NCBI GenBank assembly: GCA_963596015.1
Contig: CAVBJS010000003.1
Coordinates: forward strand, 1-64,000
Reading direction: 5' to 3'
DNA: 64,000 bases
Source: CAG-791 sp963596015
GTDB taxonomy: Bacteria > Bacillota > Clostridia > Lachnospirales > Lachnospiraceae
The notes beneath the pieces were generated by a model. That model had not been told where the DNA came from and ran no database searches. It saw only the letters and a list, made by a program, of their open reading frames with translations. Both the position numbers and the translations under genes were made by a program. Shown here in pieces: positions 52,459 to 60,873 of the stretch; position 1 is the stretch's first letter; each line of letters begins with the position of its first letter.

Positions 52459-53076
52459 TTACGAAAATCTATCTCGCACCAGTTCTGCCAGTAATTTCGC
52501 TGTCATGTCGACGCCCAAAGCAGCGCTGTTGACCATCAGATCCATATGATTCATATCGTTCGGCAGATAGCCTGCATATCTCATATGGTAGGCATCTCTC
52601 GCCTTGTCCACCTCGCGTATCATGCGCTTTGCCGCCTTTGTATCCATGCCAAGATCGTTGACGCAGTTAACGATACGATCTTCGTAGGGCGCATAGATAA
52701 AAATTTTAATCAGATGATCCATATCCTCCAGGATCGCATCTGCACATCTGCCTACAATGATGCAGGATTCCTGTGTAGCCAGTTTTTTGATCATCTCACT
52801 CTCTGTCTTAAACAAAGCATCCTGCGTCGCCGTAATCCCACTGCCAAGGGGAAAGCTCATGAACAGATATTTTGCAGATTCTTCCAGATCGCTTGCTTCC
52901 TCAAGCGGAATGTTATGGACCTTGGACGCCTCCTCCACAATATCCCTGTCGTAGCATTCAATTTCCAGCAGCTCTGCCAGCTTCTTTGCGATCGGCCTTC
53001 CCAGACTTCCGAATTGTCTTGAAATCGAAATCACATATGACAGTATATCCTCACTTACAACTTTAAACGGCGTCAT
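52459..53076 (-). CDS. Cytidylate kinase-like family protein
   Basis: A protein of about 205 residues in the cytidylate kinase-like group. SRQFGSLGRPIAKKLAELL replaces the usual GSGGR P-loop, and ECYDRDIVEEAS and ESCIIVGRCADAIL follow as in CMP-kinase-like proteins, often unlinked to pyrimidine synthesis and of unknown substrate. The start is uncertain: ATG at 53076 has no good site, and GTG at 53034 would begin right before the ISISRQFG core. Monocistronic. Confidence 0.78.
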   Translation of the reverse strand: MTPFKVVSEDILSYVISISRQFGSLGRPIAKKLAELLEIECYDRDIVEEASKVHNIPLEEASDLEESAKYLFMSFPLGSGITATQDALFKTESEMIKKLATQESCIIVGRCADAILEDMDHLIKIFIYAPYEDRIVNCVNDLGMDTKAAKRMIREVDKARDAYHMRYAGYLPNDMNHMDLMVNSAALGVDMTAKLLAELVRDRFS

Positions 53077-53355
53077 TCTGCACTTGACTATCAGACACCG
53101 GCTGAATGCTACTATCCAGCAATGCTGTTGCCATATGTAGCTTAGCATAAATGGAACAGGGAAGAGCTTCACTACTTTCCCAACGTTCCCTGTAACTTAT
53201 CAACCATATCAGTTCATTATAAAAATCTCAAATTTTTGTCTTGACAACTGAACCACTATACTGATTTATTTCTAACCAGTGATAAAGATTTCCTTTCCTC
53301 TGTCATAAAAGCGGTGTATCATGCCCGATCATCTCTGATATCCCTCTTGTTTTCC

Positions 53356-53384
53356 TTGTTTTTTACCTTCATATAATTTATACT
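53356..53384 (+). promoter_or_regulatory. Promoter of ToxI/ToxN locus
   Basis: TTGTTT (53356-53361), 17 bases, TATACT (53379-53384). Predicted transcription starts near 53391, immediately before the ToxI repeats. Confidence 0.6.
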
Positions 53385-53390
53385 GACCAC

Positions 53391-53553
53391 ACAAGCGAGA
53401 TATCGCTTTAACAGTGAGCGTTTCGCCGCTCTTAAGTAGCGAGATTTATGAGTGAGCATATCGCGGCTCTGAATGCGAGATTTACAAAGTGAGCATATCG
53501 CAGCTCTGAATGCGAGATTTAACAAGGCAGGGACAGGCTTTATGCCTGTCCCT
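53391..53553 (+). ncRNA. ToxI-type antitoxin RNA with 37-nt tandem repeats
   Basis: Units start at 53416, 53454 and 53491 (38 and 37 nt apart) with the core GAGCATATCGC(G/A)GCTCTGAA then TGCGAGATTTA; a partial unit precedes them. They are followed by a terminator hairpin and the toxin gene. This is the standard type III layout, in which processed repeats bind and block ToxN. Repeat length agrees with known ToxI repeats of 34-40 nt. Confidence 0.8.
53529..53553 (+). terminator. ToxI/ToxN intervening terminator
   Basis: AGGGACAGGC (53529-53538) and GCCTGTCCCT (53544-53553) form a 10-bp stem with a five-base loop, followed by ACATTATTTTC. A leaky terminator here keeps antitoxin RNA in excess over toxin mRNA. 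Confidence 0.8.
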
Positions 53554-53575
53554 ACATTATTTTCAAGGAGAACTC

Positions 53576-54178
53576 ATATCCTCAATCAGACTGTATACAA
53601 TTGGCAATTCATCTATAGAGTATATTTCTCAGTCTCAAGAGCATATCTTCCATAATCCCAAAGCTGGAAAACATTCACGCAAATATATCGACATTCTGCT
53701 TACTGTGAATACAAAAAATTATTTCGCGTCCCTGTCATCTTTCAAAGAAAAGCACAAACATCTACAGGAAACAACCAACTTTATCAAACTGAAAGAATAT
53801 GCTGTAATCAATCTCAACAACATGTTTCCGGCTTCTCAGGAAGTATGCCATCCGTTCGATATCAGTAAGATAGGCAGCAGCACTTACAAGGACCTTCTTC
53901 AGGCTGAATATCGAGTGATCCGCATGCGGCAAAAAGAAATTCTACGCAACGCCAAGGCTGTATACGACATCAAAACTCGCACCGGCACGGAATCCAAACT
54001 AGCAAAACGATGTAATGATTTCCTTGTTCTCAAGAAACTCTGTGACGAATACGAGAAATACCCCCTCAAAAAACAGCAGCCGCAAGATCCTACTCCTGCG
54101 GCTGCTGTTCTGTCTTTACAGATAATACACGTAATACACGCTTATTCTGTTTCTACCACTTCTATTACTTCTTTTTAG
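53576..54178 (+). CDS. ToxN/AbiQ family toxin, atypical start and end
   Basis: Type III toxin endoribonuclease. RLYTIGNSSIEYIS, YFASLSSFKEKHKHL, YAVINLNNMFP and ARRCNDF-like KRCNDFLVLKKLCDEYE follow the ToxN pattern. It is preceded by ToxI repeats. Two oddities: AAGGAG at 53565-53570 is followed five bases later by ATA (53576) rather than ATG, with no ATG in frame except within the third ToxI repeat (53510). The frame also runs on about 35 codons through the terminator hairpin at 54072-54109. The gene may be decaying, use a rare start, or contain sequence errors. Confidence 0.75.
   Translation: MSSIRLYTIGNSSIEYISQSQEHIFHNPKAGKHSRKYIDILLTVNTKNYFASLSSFKEKHKHLQETTNFIKLKEYAVINLNNMFPASQEVCHPFDISKIGSSTYKDLLQAEYRVIRMRQKEILRNAKAVYDIKTRTGTESKLAKRCNDFLVLKKLCDEYEKYPLKKQQPQDPTPAAAVLSLQIIHVIHAYSVSTTSITSF
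54072..54109 (-). terminator. Terminator of symporter gene overlapping toxN end
   Basis: AACAGCAGCCGCA (54072-54084) and TGCGGCTGCTGTT (54097-54109) form a perfect 13-bp stem. In the leftward direction it runs into TTTTTTGAGG, a proper U-run, so it serves the symporter gene at 54211. Confidence 0.8.
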
Positions 54179-54210
54179 TTATACTATTTCTGCCACCTCT
54201 ACGGTTTCCA

Positions 54211-55653
54211 CTACTTCTCCGCCATCTTCCGAACCCGGTTCTCTTCCTGTCCCTTTTTGTCATTCAGGCTGACTACTACCAGGAATACCAGAGACACTGC
54301 ATAGGCGATCAGCAGAGATAAGTCGGTATTCATCAGTCCGCTTAAGGGGCCTACCGGGATGCCGATGAGGAAGGAGATGACACCTACGATACCGCCGGCG
54401 ATGGCTGCGGCGAAAGCACCTTTTCTGGTGGCTTTATCCCACAGCAGGCCGCCCAGCAACGGGATCAGGAGGGAGCCCATGTAAGGATAGTTAAAGATAA
54501 TCATGGCATCTAAGATGTCGGTCATCTTGAAAGCAAAGATGATGCCCACAATGGAACCGATCAGCACGGTGGCCTGGGAGATCAGCTTGGAATGAGGCAG
54601 GGAATCCATATCCTCTACTTCCGGATGAAGGACCTTGTTGTACAGGTCTCTTGCAAAGGAAGAGCCCAGGGAAAGGATCACGCAGTTGGCACTGGACATA
54701 GCTGCGGAAAGGATGGCTGCGATAACGATGCCGGCCAGGAAGGGGGGCAGTACGTTGATGGTTGTGATGGTAAAGATGCCGTCCTCTACGCCGGGGAACA
54801 GTCTTGCTGCCATAACGCCGATGGCAGAGCACATGGAACCGATGACGATAACGATGATACCGCCGTAGATACAGCCTTTCTGTGCTGTCTTCACGTCCTT
54901 GGCAGACTGGATCCTGGAGTATGCGTCATAGGACATAGAGATGGACAGGAAGAAGGGCAGTACCAGATAGATAAATCTGGTCAGCATACCGTCGGGCATA
55001 AAGGGAGTATTGAATACTGCTGCCATAGAGCCGCCGTCTGCCGTATACTTCAGGGCTGTAGCAATGGTCAGGATCGGAATACCGATCATGATAATGGTGG
55101 TCTGTACTACGTCTGTCAGTACCACGCCCCACATACCGCCGATGGTGCAGTAGATCAGGATAACCACCGCGGTGATGATGACAGCCACGTTAAAGGGCAC
55201 ACCGAAACCGGACAGGATACTGCCGCAAGCTAACATCTGGGCGATAAAGATACCCAGCAGGCTGGGCACGTTGGAGAGCCAGGCCCAGAAGCGGATGCCT
55301 CTGCTCTCTCCATATCTCTGGGCAAAGAAGTCCAGGGGCACATAACTTTCCTTGGCTCTTAACTTCTTGCAGGCCAGCACGCCGGCCAGGATCAGACCGC
55401 CGCCGCAGCCGATGGAATAATAGATACCGGGCCACATACCCAGGTTATAGCCGTTGGTGGCGCCGCTTAATACGATACCTACGCCGATCTGTACCGCCGC
55501 CATGGTCAGTGCCGTCATAGGCACATTCAGGTTACGGCCCGCTACCAGATAGTCTGACGTCTTTCTGTTCCTGGCTGCTGCATAGACACCTACGCCTATC
55601 ATCAGCAGGAAGTAAATGACGCAGAAAATAATGATGATCGTGTTTTGACTCAT
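54211..55653 (-). CDS. Sodium:solute symporter family protein
   Basis: A 480-residue membrane protein with about 13 helices of the SSS family. Typical segments are DYLVAGRNLNVPMTALTMAA, IYCTIGGMWGVVLTDVVQT and AAILSAAMSSANCVILSLGSS. It imports an organic solute with sodium. It shares strand with the ferredoxin and flavoprotein genes 230 bases upstream, so it may import their substrate. The specific solute cannot be told. Confidence 0.9.
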   Translation of the reverse strand: MSQNTIIIIFCVIYFLLMIGVGVYAAARNRKTSDYLVAGRNLNVPMTALTMAAVQIGVGIVLSGATNGYNLGMWPGIYYSIGCGGGLILAGVLACKKLRAKESYVPLDFFAQRYGESRGIRFWAWLSNVPSLLGIFIAQMLACGSILSGFGVPFNVAVIITAVVILIYCTIGGMWGVVLTDVVQTTIIMIGIPILTIATALKYTADGGSMAAVFNTPFMPDGMLTRFIYLVLPFFLSISMSYDAYSRIQSAKDVKTAQKGCIYGGIIVIVIGSMCSAIGVMAARLFPGVEDGIFTITTINVLPPFLAGIVIAAILSAAMSSANCVILSLGSSFARDLYNKVLHPEVEDMDSLPHSKLISQATVLIGSIVGIIFAFKMTDILDAMIIFNYPYMGSLLIPLLGGLLWDKATRKGAFAAAIAGGIVGVISFLIGIPVGPLSGLMNTDLSLLIAYAVSLVFLVVVSLNDKKGQEENRVRKMAEK

Positions 55654-55730
55654 TTTCTTGCTCCCCCTCTTTTCTCCGTTTTATTCTATCTCTGTTTTCT
55701 TACTGCCATTTTCATCTTTGTCTTTACTAA

Positions 55731-55807
55731 GACTTTGTTTTGGCTTTATTTCAACTTTATTTTGGCTTTATTTTGACTTTATCTTAACTTTATTTCGACT
55801 TTATTTT
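55731..55807. repeat. 11-bp tandem array, seven units
   Basis: Seven head-to-tail units of the form (G/A)(A/G)CTTTATTT(T/C) run exactly from 55731 to 55807 between the symporter and ferredoxin genes. The period is close to one helical turn. Confidence 0.85.
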
Positions 55808-55885
55808 CGTCCTTATTCTCAGTCCGCAAACGCCCATTGCACCCATTGATATCCGTCTCCAACAAAGCAGTTACTTCCTGCCTTA

Positions 55886-56173
55886 TCAGGTATCCTCTCT
55901 CTTCACCGGCACGAACTTCGTCCGATTCATCAGCGGGTGTTCTAAGTGAATGGCCCCGGGAACGGGACAATCCATGACGCAGCTGCCGCAGTAGATACAT
56001 TCTCCCGGATACATGACGATGGGATGCTCTCCCTTATTGACACTGGGGATCAGCACGTCCATCTGACAGGCCTGGGCGCAGCGGCCGCAGCCGATACATT
56101 TATCCGCATCATAGGTGATGGGTCTGGCGCTGCAGGGCACCACGCCGGCATACAGTTCAGAAGCTTTATTCAT
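55886..56173 (-). CDS. 4Fe-4S dicluster ferredoxin-type protein
   Basis: A 95-residue protein with two [4Fe-4S] motifs, CIGCGRCAQACQMDV and CIYCGSCVMDCPVPGA. It overlaps the flavoprotein end by eight bases, so it is its electron-transfer partner. The arrangement resembles the small subunit of AprAB-type or related flavin reductases. The ATG at 56173 sits inside the flavoprotein stop region. Confidence 0.88.
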   Translation of the reverse strand: MNKASELYAGVVPCSARPITYDADKCIGCGRCAQACQMDVLIPSVNKGEHPIVMYPGECIYCGSCVMDCPVPGAIHLEHPLMNRTKFVPVKREDT

Positions 56174-58130
56174 AGTACTTAGGCGCCTCCTCTCTGATAT
56201 AGTCCTGGTTATATTTCTCATACATTTCTTCTACATCGCCGAAATAGTCATGAGGGATCTCCCCGCGAACGGCCTGTCCGTCCACCTGACGGATGGTAAT
56301 GTACTTGCGGTCCTCCTGGGGATCCATCTGAGGATAGTCACTCCTCTGGAAGGAAAGAGGCGCCGAGCTGGACTTACGCATTCTGCAAGCCTCCAGGATC
56401 ATCTTGGATACCTCCAGGATATCCAGCACCTCGTGGGTACGCATCAGATCATGAGGATTCTCACAGTGGAGTCTGGGCACGATATCCTGCTCGTAGCTGT
56501 GCAGCAGATCCAGACCTTCCTTTAAAAGTTCCTCGCACTTGATCTCGGCGCAGTAGTTCTGCATGCACTTGGAAATGGCGAAATTCAGTTCTTTCCAGTT
56601 CACATCTCCCTCATTGGTAAGAGGTGCCAACAGTCTCTCCATCTCCTTATCTGCCTGCGCTCTGTCATACTCAAACAGCTCCGTGCGATCTGCATGGGCC
56701 GCTGCCTTTCGACCGGCATAGTAGCCTGTAGCGGAAGCGGCGCCGCCGCAGTCCATGGCATACAGCTGGTCACCCGCCGCAAAAACGCCTTCGATATTGG
56801 TCATCAGGTTCCAGTCGGTAATGATGCCGCCCGGGGCTCCGAAAAGCTGTCTCTCCTGCCCCAGGAAATTAGCGGACTGCCAGCCGGTTCCGTAGCTTTG
56901 GAGCATATACTTTTCCGGATCAAAGCCTTTTTCCGTATAGTATTGCAGTACCGGGATCTTGGTGCGGCCTTCCTCGCCTACCATCATGCCCCAGATCACC
57001 TTGCGCTCGCTCTCGGGCATACGGCTCAGATCGGCGTAAAAAGGAAGCTTATAGCCTCTCTTGTCCAGTTCCGCAAAGGACATGGTCTCCGGTCCTCTGT
57101 ACTCGTACTTAGGCTCGTCGATGACACCGCCCTTTAAAAAGAACTTCTGTCCCGGCGCGGGATGGAAGCGGTCTCTGACATCCTTTAATTCCTTGCCATC
57201 CCGGTCCAGATAGGGAATCTCCACGCCTCTGGCATCCACCATGGTGGCACCGTACCAGGTATTGTGGTTATTACCGGTGCTGTAGGGCGGAAAGCTGCGG
57301 CCGGCGGCAGAAAACTCGCCCCGCACAGACTTTTCCATCATGGTAAATTCCATGCCTGCCCGGTAGCCCATGGCATGACCACTGCCGATGCTGTTCATGG
57401 GCCGGAATTCACAAAGGCCCGGCAGATCGGCATTAAAAAGCCAGACTCTGGCAGGTCTGGACATGGCCATCACCGTCGATTTGGCACTGATCGTATAGAA
57501 TTTGCCGGTATGCACATCCATGGCACAGGCACCGATACCGATGATCTTCTCTGTGCCGTCTTCCTTCTTTTCCTTCTTCGTCAGCAGGGCGGTGGCCTCC
57601 GTGCGGTCTAACACCTTGACTCCCAGCCTCAGACATTCTTTATAAAGAAGGGGTTTAAAACCGCTGCCCCAGATCCGCAGCGTATAGCAATTGGTGTAAT
57701 CGTAGGCGAACATGAGCTTGGTCTTCTCATCCCGGAAGTCCGCGCCGACGAATTCATCCTCCGTATCCCGGATCTTACCGCCGAAGCTCTCTATATCCAG
57801 CAGTCTGTCCCAGCCCTCACGACATTCGATGTAGTGAGCGATGCCGTTGCTGTAATGATCCTGCTCATCGATATACGCCTCTGCCACTTCCTTGGGCGTC
57901 ACCTTACAGCACGGATTGGTACAGGCGGATTCCCAGTGGTCGAATCCGCTGCCTGCGGAGCCGGCCCGGGCCGTGGTTCCTTTTTCTACCAGCATTACGC
58001 TTTTGCCGGCTCTGGCTGCCGCGATAGCCGCGAAGCTTCCTGCCAGACCGCCGCCCAATACCAGCACGTCACAGGAGAGATGCTCCTGTTGTCCGATTTC
58101 ATTGGCATATGGCCATTTATATTCCTGCAT
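56166..58130 (-). CDS. FAD-dependent oxidoreductase, fumarate reductase/AprA-like
   Basis: A 654-residue flavoprotein. The FAD-binding motif CDVLVLGGGLAGSFAAIAAA is near the N-terminus, then LVEKG, and the C-terminal NIEGVFAAGDQLYAMDCGGA closes the FAD site, followed by a helical domain. The overall form is that of succinate dehydrogenase/fumarate reductase/AprA flavoproteins. With the ferredoxin partner and symporter it suggests anaerobic reduction or oxidation of an imported organic acid or sulfur compound. The ATG at 58130 has GGGAG six bases upstream. Confidence 0.85.
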   Translation of the reverse strand: MQEYKWPYANEIGQQEHLSCDVLVLGGGLAGSFAAIAAARAGKSVMLVEKGTTARAGSAGSGFDHWESACTNPCCKVTPKEVAEAYIDEQDHYSNGIAHYIECREGWDRLLDIESFGGKIRDTEDEFVGADFRDEKTKLMFAYDYTNCYTLRIWGSGFKPLLYKECLRLGVKVLDRTEATALLTKKEKKEDGTEKIIGIGACAMDVHTGKFYTISAKSTVMAMSRPARVWLFNADLPGLCEFRPMNSIGSGHAMGYRAGMEFTMMEKSVRGEFSAAGRSFPPYSTGNNHNTWYGATMVDARGVEIPYLDRDGKELKDVRDRFHPAPGQKFFLKGGVIDEPKYEYRGPETMSFAELDKRGYKLPFYADLSRMPESERKVIWGMMVGEEGRTKIPVLQYYTEKGFDPEKYMLQSYGTGWQSANFLGQERQLFGAPGGIITDWNLMTNIEGVFAAGDQLYAMDCGGAASATGYYAGRKAAAHADRTELFEYDRAQADKEMERLLAPLTNEGDVNWKELNFAISKCMQNYCAEIKCEELLKEGLDLLHSYEQDIVPRLHCENPHDLMRTHEVLDILEVSKMILEACRMRKSSSAPLSFQRSDYPQMDPQEDRKYITIRQVDGQAVRGEIPHDYFGDVEEMYEKYNQDYIREEAPKYYE

Positions 58131-58356
58131 TTCCTTCTCCCTTATCCGGTCCTGTAAAATAGGGTACTGCGGGGGGTACACAAATCTGCCGTTTCTGTTC
58201 AACTGCTATGTCTGTTGAAAACGCTATATCTATTGAGACTGCTGTGTCTATCGAAGCTTTCGTGTCCGTTACGATCACAGCAACGCCGCCGGCAAAAGTT
58301 TGCTTTTTCAGATCAACTCTTCACCGCTTTAACGCCCAAAATCACCGGATTCTTCT

Positions 58357-58385
58357 AGTATAAAATTTGGCTGTAGTCATTGCAA
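58357..58385 (-). promoter_or_regulatory. Promoter of flavoprotein operon
   Basis: On the minus strand TTGCAA (58385-58380), a 17-base spacer and TATACT (58362-58357). The leader to the flavoprotein ATG is about 220 bases. Confidence 0.6.
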
Positions 58386-58481
58386 TATATTTTTGAAAAA
58401 CGTGAGTAAAAGCGGCAAATTTCTGCCGTGTCGCTACAAAAGCCGGACGTGGGATCAGATCGATGGGCGGAATATATACGA

Positions 58482-58668
58482 GTGCAGCCGCCGGCCGAGG
58501 GAGCGGGTCCTGCCGGAGGTATCCGGGTTTGGGGACGCCTCTCGGCTCCATCCAGGAGACCTAGCGGTACATAAGCTCGCAAAGAACGCGAGCTAAGTAC
58601 CGAGGCTCCTGCAAGGCCCCTGCACCCGGACACTCTCCGTCACCCGCTCCCTCGGCCGGTGGCTGCAC
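58482..58668 (+). ncRNA. Highly structured RNA candidate, 187-nt hairpin
   Basis: The outer arms GTGCAGCCGCCGGCCGAGGG... (58482-58508) and its complement ending ...CCGGTGGCTGCAC (58642-58668) pair over 27 positions with one G-U. Inside are CGGAG/CTCCG, TCCGGGT/ACCCGGA, GGGG/CCCC, GCCTC/GAGGC and an apical GGTAC..AGCTCGC/GCGAGCT..GTACC hairpin (58565-58601). No coding potential. A terminator follows at 58683. The strand is uncertain; plus is favoured by the terminator spacing. I do not recognise the class; 6S-like size and raiA-type RNAs are candidates to test. Confidence 0.55.
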
Positions 58669-58682
58669 CGCAACATAAAAAA

Positions 58683-58724
58683 GAGCGTTATGTATCGTTT
58701 ACATAACGCTCCCTTTTATTTTGT
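58683..58724. terminator. Bidirectional terminator between GH31 gene and structured RNA
   Basis: GAGCGTTATGTA (58683-58694) and TACATAACGCTC (58700-58711) form a perfect 12-bp stem, with CCTTTTATTTTG on the plus side and TTTTTTATG on the minus side. It ends the leftward GH31 transcript and probably the rightward RNA. Confidence 0.88.
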
Positions 58725-58771
58725 CATTCCCATGGAAAGTCCGACAAACTTCTTTATCTGACCTTAAATGT

Positions 58772-58855
58772 GATCTTTGGCCTTGGCTCTATCCTTAGCT
58801 TTAATCTCAGCTTTTATTTCGGCTTTGATCTTTACCACGATCTCCGACCTTATCT
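58772..58855. repeat. Degenerate 12-bp tandem repeats after GH31 gene
   Basis: About seven units of a TxxGCTTTxATC pattern (for example TTAGCTTTAATC, TCAGCTTTTATT, TCGGCTTTGATC) occupy the gap immediately after the GH31 stop. Confidence 0.65.
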
Positions 58856-60873
58856 CACGCCTTCTTAAATACCGGAATAGAATCGATCGGTGCCTCAGCG
58901 TGGATGGTCTGGCCGCCTTCGTACTGCTTGCCGTCTCTGGTATCCACCCAGGTGCCTGCCGGCAGGTAGACGTCTCTCTCGAACTGGTTCAGCCGGAAGA
59001 TAGGTGCTACCAGGTACTCACTGCCGAACATGTACTGATCCTGCAGCTCCCAGCACTTGGCATCCTCCGGGAATTCGTAGAACATGGTACGGATCAGAGG
59101 TGAGCCGTTTTCGGAAGCTTCCTTATACAGGTCACGGATATAGTCGTGCATGTCGATGCGGATGTCATAGTACTTCTTCATGATGCGGTAGTTCTCTTCA
59201 CCGTAGCTCCAAAGCTCATTGGGCTGGCCGGTGTGAAGGTATCCGCCGCCCCAGTCACGGGTATCCAGCGGCGGGATGTTGTAGGGACCACGGTCGCCGT
59301 GCATACGCAGCACTGCAGAGTAAACCGCGAACTCATACCAACGGATCAGCAGCTGCTGGAAATCGGGATCGTTCACATCATCGGTCATGAAGCCGCCGAT
59401 ATCGGTGGTCCACCAGGGAATACCTGCCAGACCCATGTTAAGGCCTGCCTGTACCTGATCATAGAATGCCTCAAAGGTGCTGGGCACATCACCGGACCAT
59501 ACCACGTTGCCGTACTTCTGGCTGCCGGCCCATGCGCAGCGGAGCAGGTTCACCACATCGCCCTTGTCCTTCATGTTGTCATAGAAAATGCGGCTGTACA
59601 TCTGGGGATACATGTTGCTGCAGGACATAGCAGGGCCTGCGATATAGCGGTAATGATCAAAGTCATAGACACCGTAATCCGGCTCGGAATTATCCAGCCA
59701 GAAGGCATCGATGCCGTAATCGTAGTAATTCTTCTTGCAGACTTCCCAGACATACTTCTTGGTCTCAGGATTAAAAGGATCGATCTCCACGCAGTCGCCC
59801 TGATAATCGTAGGTCTGCTCGGCGCCTCTCTCGGTGCGGATCAGCAGCCCTCTGTCCATCATGGGGCCGAAGTTCTCGCTCTTTCTGTCCACAGAGGGCC
59901 ATACGGAAACGATGACCTTGATGCCCATAGCATGCAGCTCGTCCACCATAGCCTTGGGATCCGGCCAGTACTTTTCATCGAATTTCCAGTCACCCTGTAC
60001 AGTCCAGTGGAAGAAGTCAATGACGATCTGGTCGATCTTGATGCCTTCCTTCTGGTACTGTCTTGCCACGGAAAGAACCTCGTCCTGGGTTCTGTAACGA
60101 AGCTTGCACTGCCACAGCCCCATTCTGTCCTCCGGGAACATAGGCGCACGTCCGGTCACAGCGGTATAATTCTCCAGAATCTGCTTGGGTGCGTCCGCTA
60201 CTGTCAGCCAGTAATCCATCTGCTTGGTGGAGCGGGCGATCCACTCTGTATAGTTCTTGCCGAAGGTCACCTGGCCTACTGCCGGGTTATTCCACAGCAT
60301 ACCGTAACCAAGGTTGGAAACAGCGAAAGGCACAGAGATCTGGGAGTTGCGCTGTGCCAGCTCTAACTGGCATCCCTTTAAGTCCATGTAAGGCTGTTGG
60401 TACTGTCCCATACCATACAGTTTCTCACCGTCATTGCTCTCAAACTTAAGGTTTAAGCTGAACTCAGAGCCGCCGATGATGCCCTTCCACTCACGGTTGA
60501 TCACCTTCAGGCATCTGCTCTCTCTGCTGAGGGTGCCGTCATACATGCGGAAGTACTCACGCAGGAACTGCTTTCCGTCTCTGTAAAAAGTGATGATACC
60601 CACGAAGTTTACTACAGCCTTGATGCGACCGTTAGTAATGGATGCGATTTCCTTCTTATCAATGGTGCCGTCACCTACCCAGTGATCTTCCTCATGGATC
60701 TCCACTACGGTCTCCTGAGGTTCCGGTGTCTCTGTCAGAGCCCAGTCCTGATTTGTGAATTCCGGCAGCAGGGTAGAGCGCACACGCAGGGAATCCTTGC
60801 CCCATGCCTCGATGCGCAGTGTCTCGCCTTTATGATGCACTACCAAAGCGCCGTTTGCATTTTCGAATTGCAT
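58855..60873 (-). CDS. GH31 family glycoside hydrolase (alpha-xylosidase/alpha-glucosidase)
   Basis: A 672-residue intracellular enzyme. The N-terminal beta domain includes LYGMGQYQQPYMDLKG. The barrel carries FWLDNSEPD with the nucleophile Asp and VVWSGDVPSTFE with the acid/base Asp, followed by GIPWWTTDIGGF. The form suits alpha-xylosidases and related GH31 enzymes that trim xyloglucan or other alpha-linked oligosaccharides. The ATG at 60873 has AAGGAGG five bases upstream. A divergent AraC regulator likely controls it. Confidence 0.9.
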   Translation of the reverse strand: MQFENANGALVVHHKGETLRIEAWGKDSLRVRSTLLPEFTNQDWALTETPEPQETVVEIHEEDHWVGDGTIDKKEIASITNGRIKAVVNFVGIITFYRDGKQFLREYFRMYDGTLSRESRCLKVINREWKGIIGGSEFSLNLKFESNDGEKLYGMGQYQQPYMDLKGCQLELAQRNSQISVPFAVSNLGYGMLWNNPAVGQVTFGKNYTEWIARSTKQMDYWLTVADAPKQILENYTAVTGRAPMFPEDRMGLWQCKLRYRTQDEVLSVARQYQKEGIKIDQIVIDFFHWTVQGDWKFDEKYWPDPKAMVDELHAMGIKVIVSVWPSVDRKSENFGPMMDRGLLIRTERGAEQTYDYQGDCVEIDPFNPETKKYVWEVCKKNYYDYGIDAFWLDNSEPDYGVYDFDHYRYIAGPAMSCSNMYPQMYSRIFYDNMKDKGDVVNLLRCAWAGSQKYGNVVWSGDVPSTFEAFYDQVQAGLNMGLAGIPWWTTDIGGFMTDDVNDPDFQQLLIRWYEFAVYSAVLRMHGDRGPYNIPPLDTRDWGGGYLHTGQPNELWSYGEENYRIMKKYYDIRIDMHDYIRDLYKEASENGSPLIRTMFYEFPEDAKCWELQDQYMFGSEYLVAPIFRLNQFERDVYLPAGTWVDTRDGKQYEGGQTIHAEAPIDSIPVFKKA

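Noticed and set aside
53391..53530. CRISPR-like short repeats
   Set aside because: The 37-nt units are contiguous and followed by a terminator and a ToxN gene, which fits ToxI RNA.
58482..58668. RNase P, tmRNA or SRP RNA
   Set aside because: None of the signature sequences of these RNAs was found on either strand.
59146..60366. 406-codon plus-strand frame opposite the GH31 gene
   Set aside because: His/Ile/Val-rich shadow with no motif; the minus-strand gene has clear catalytic residues.
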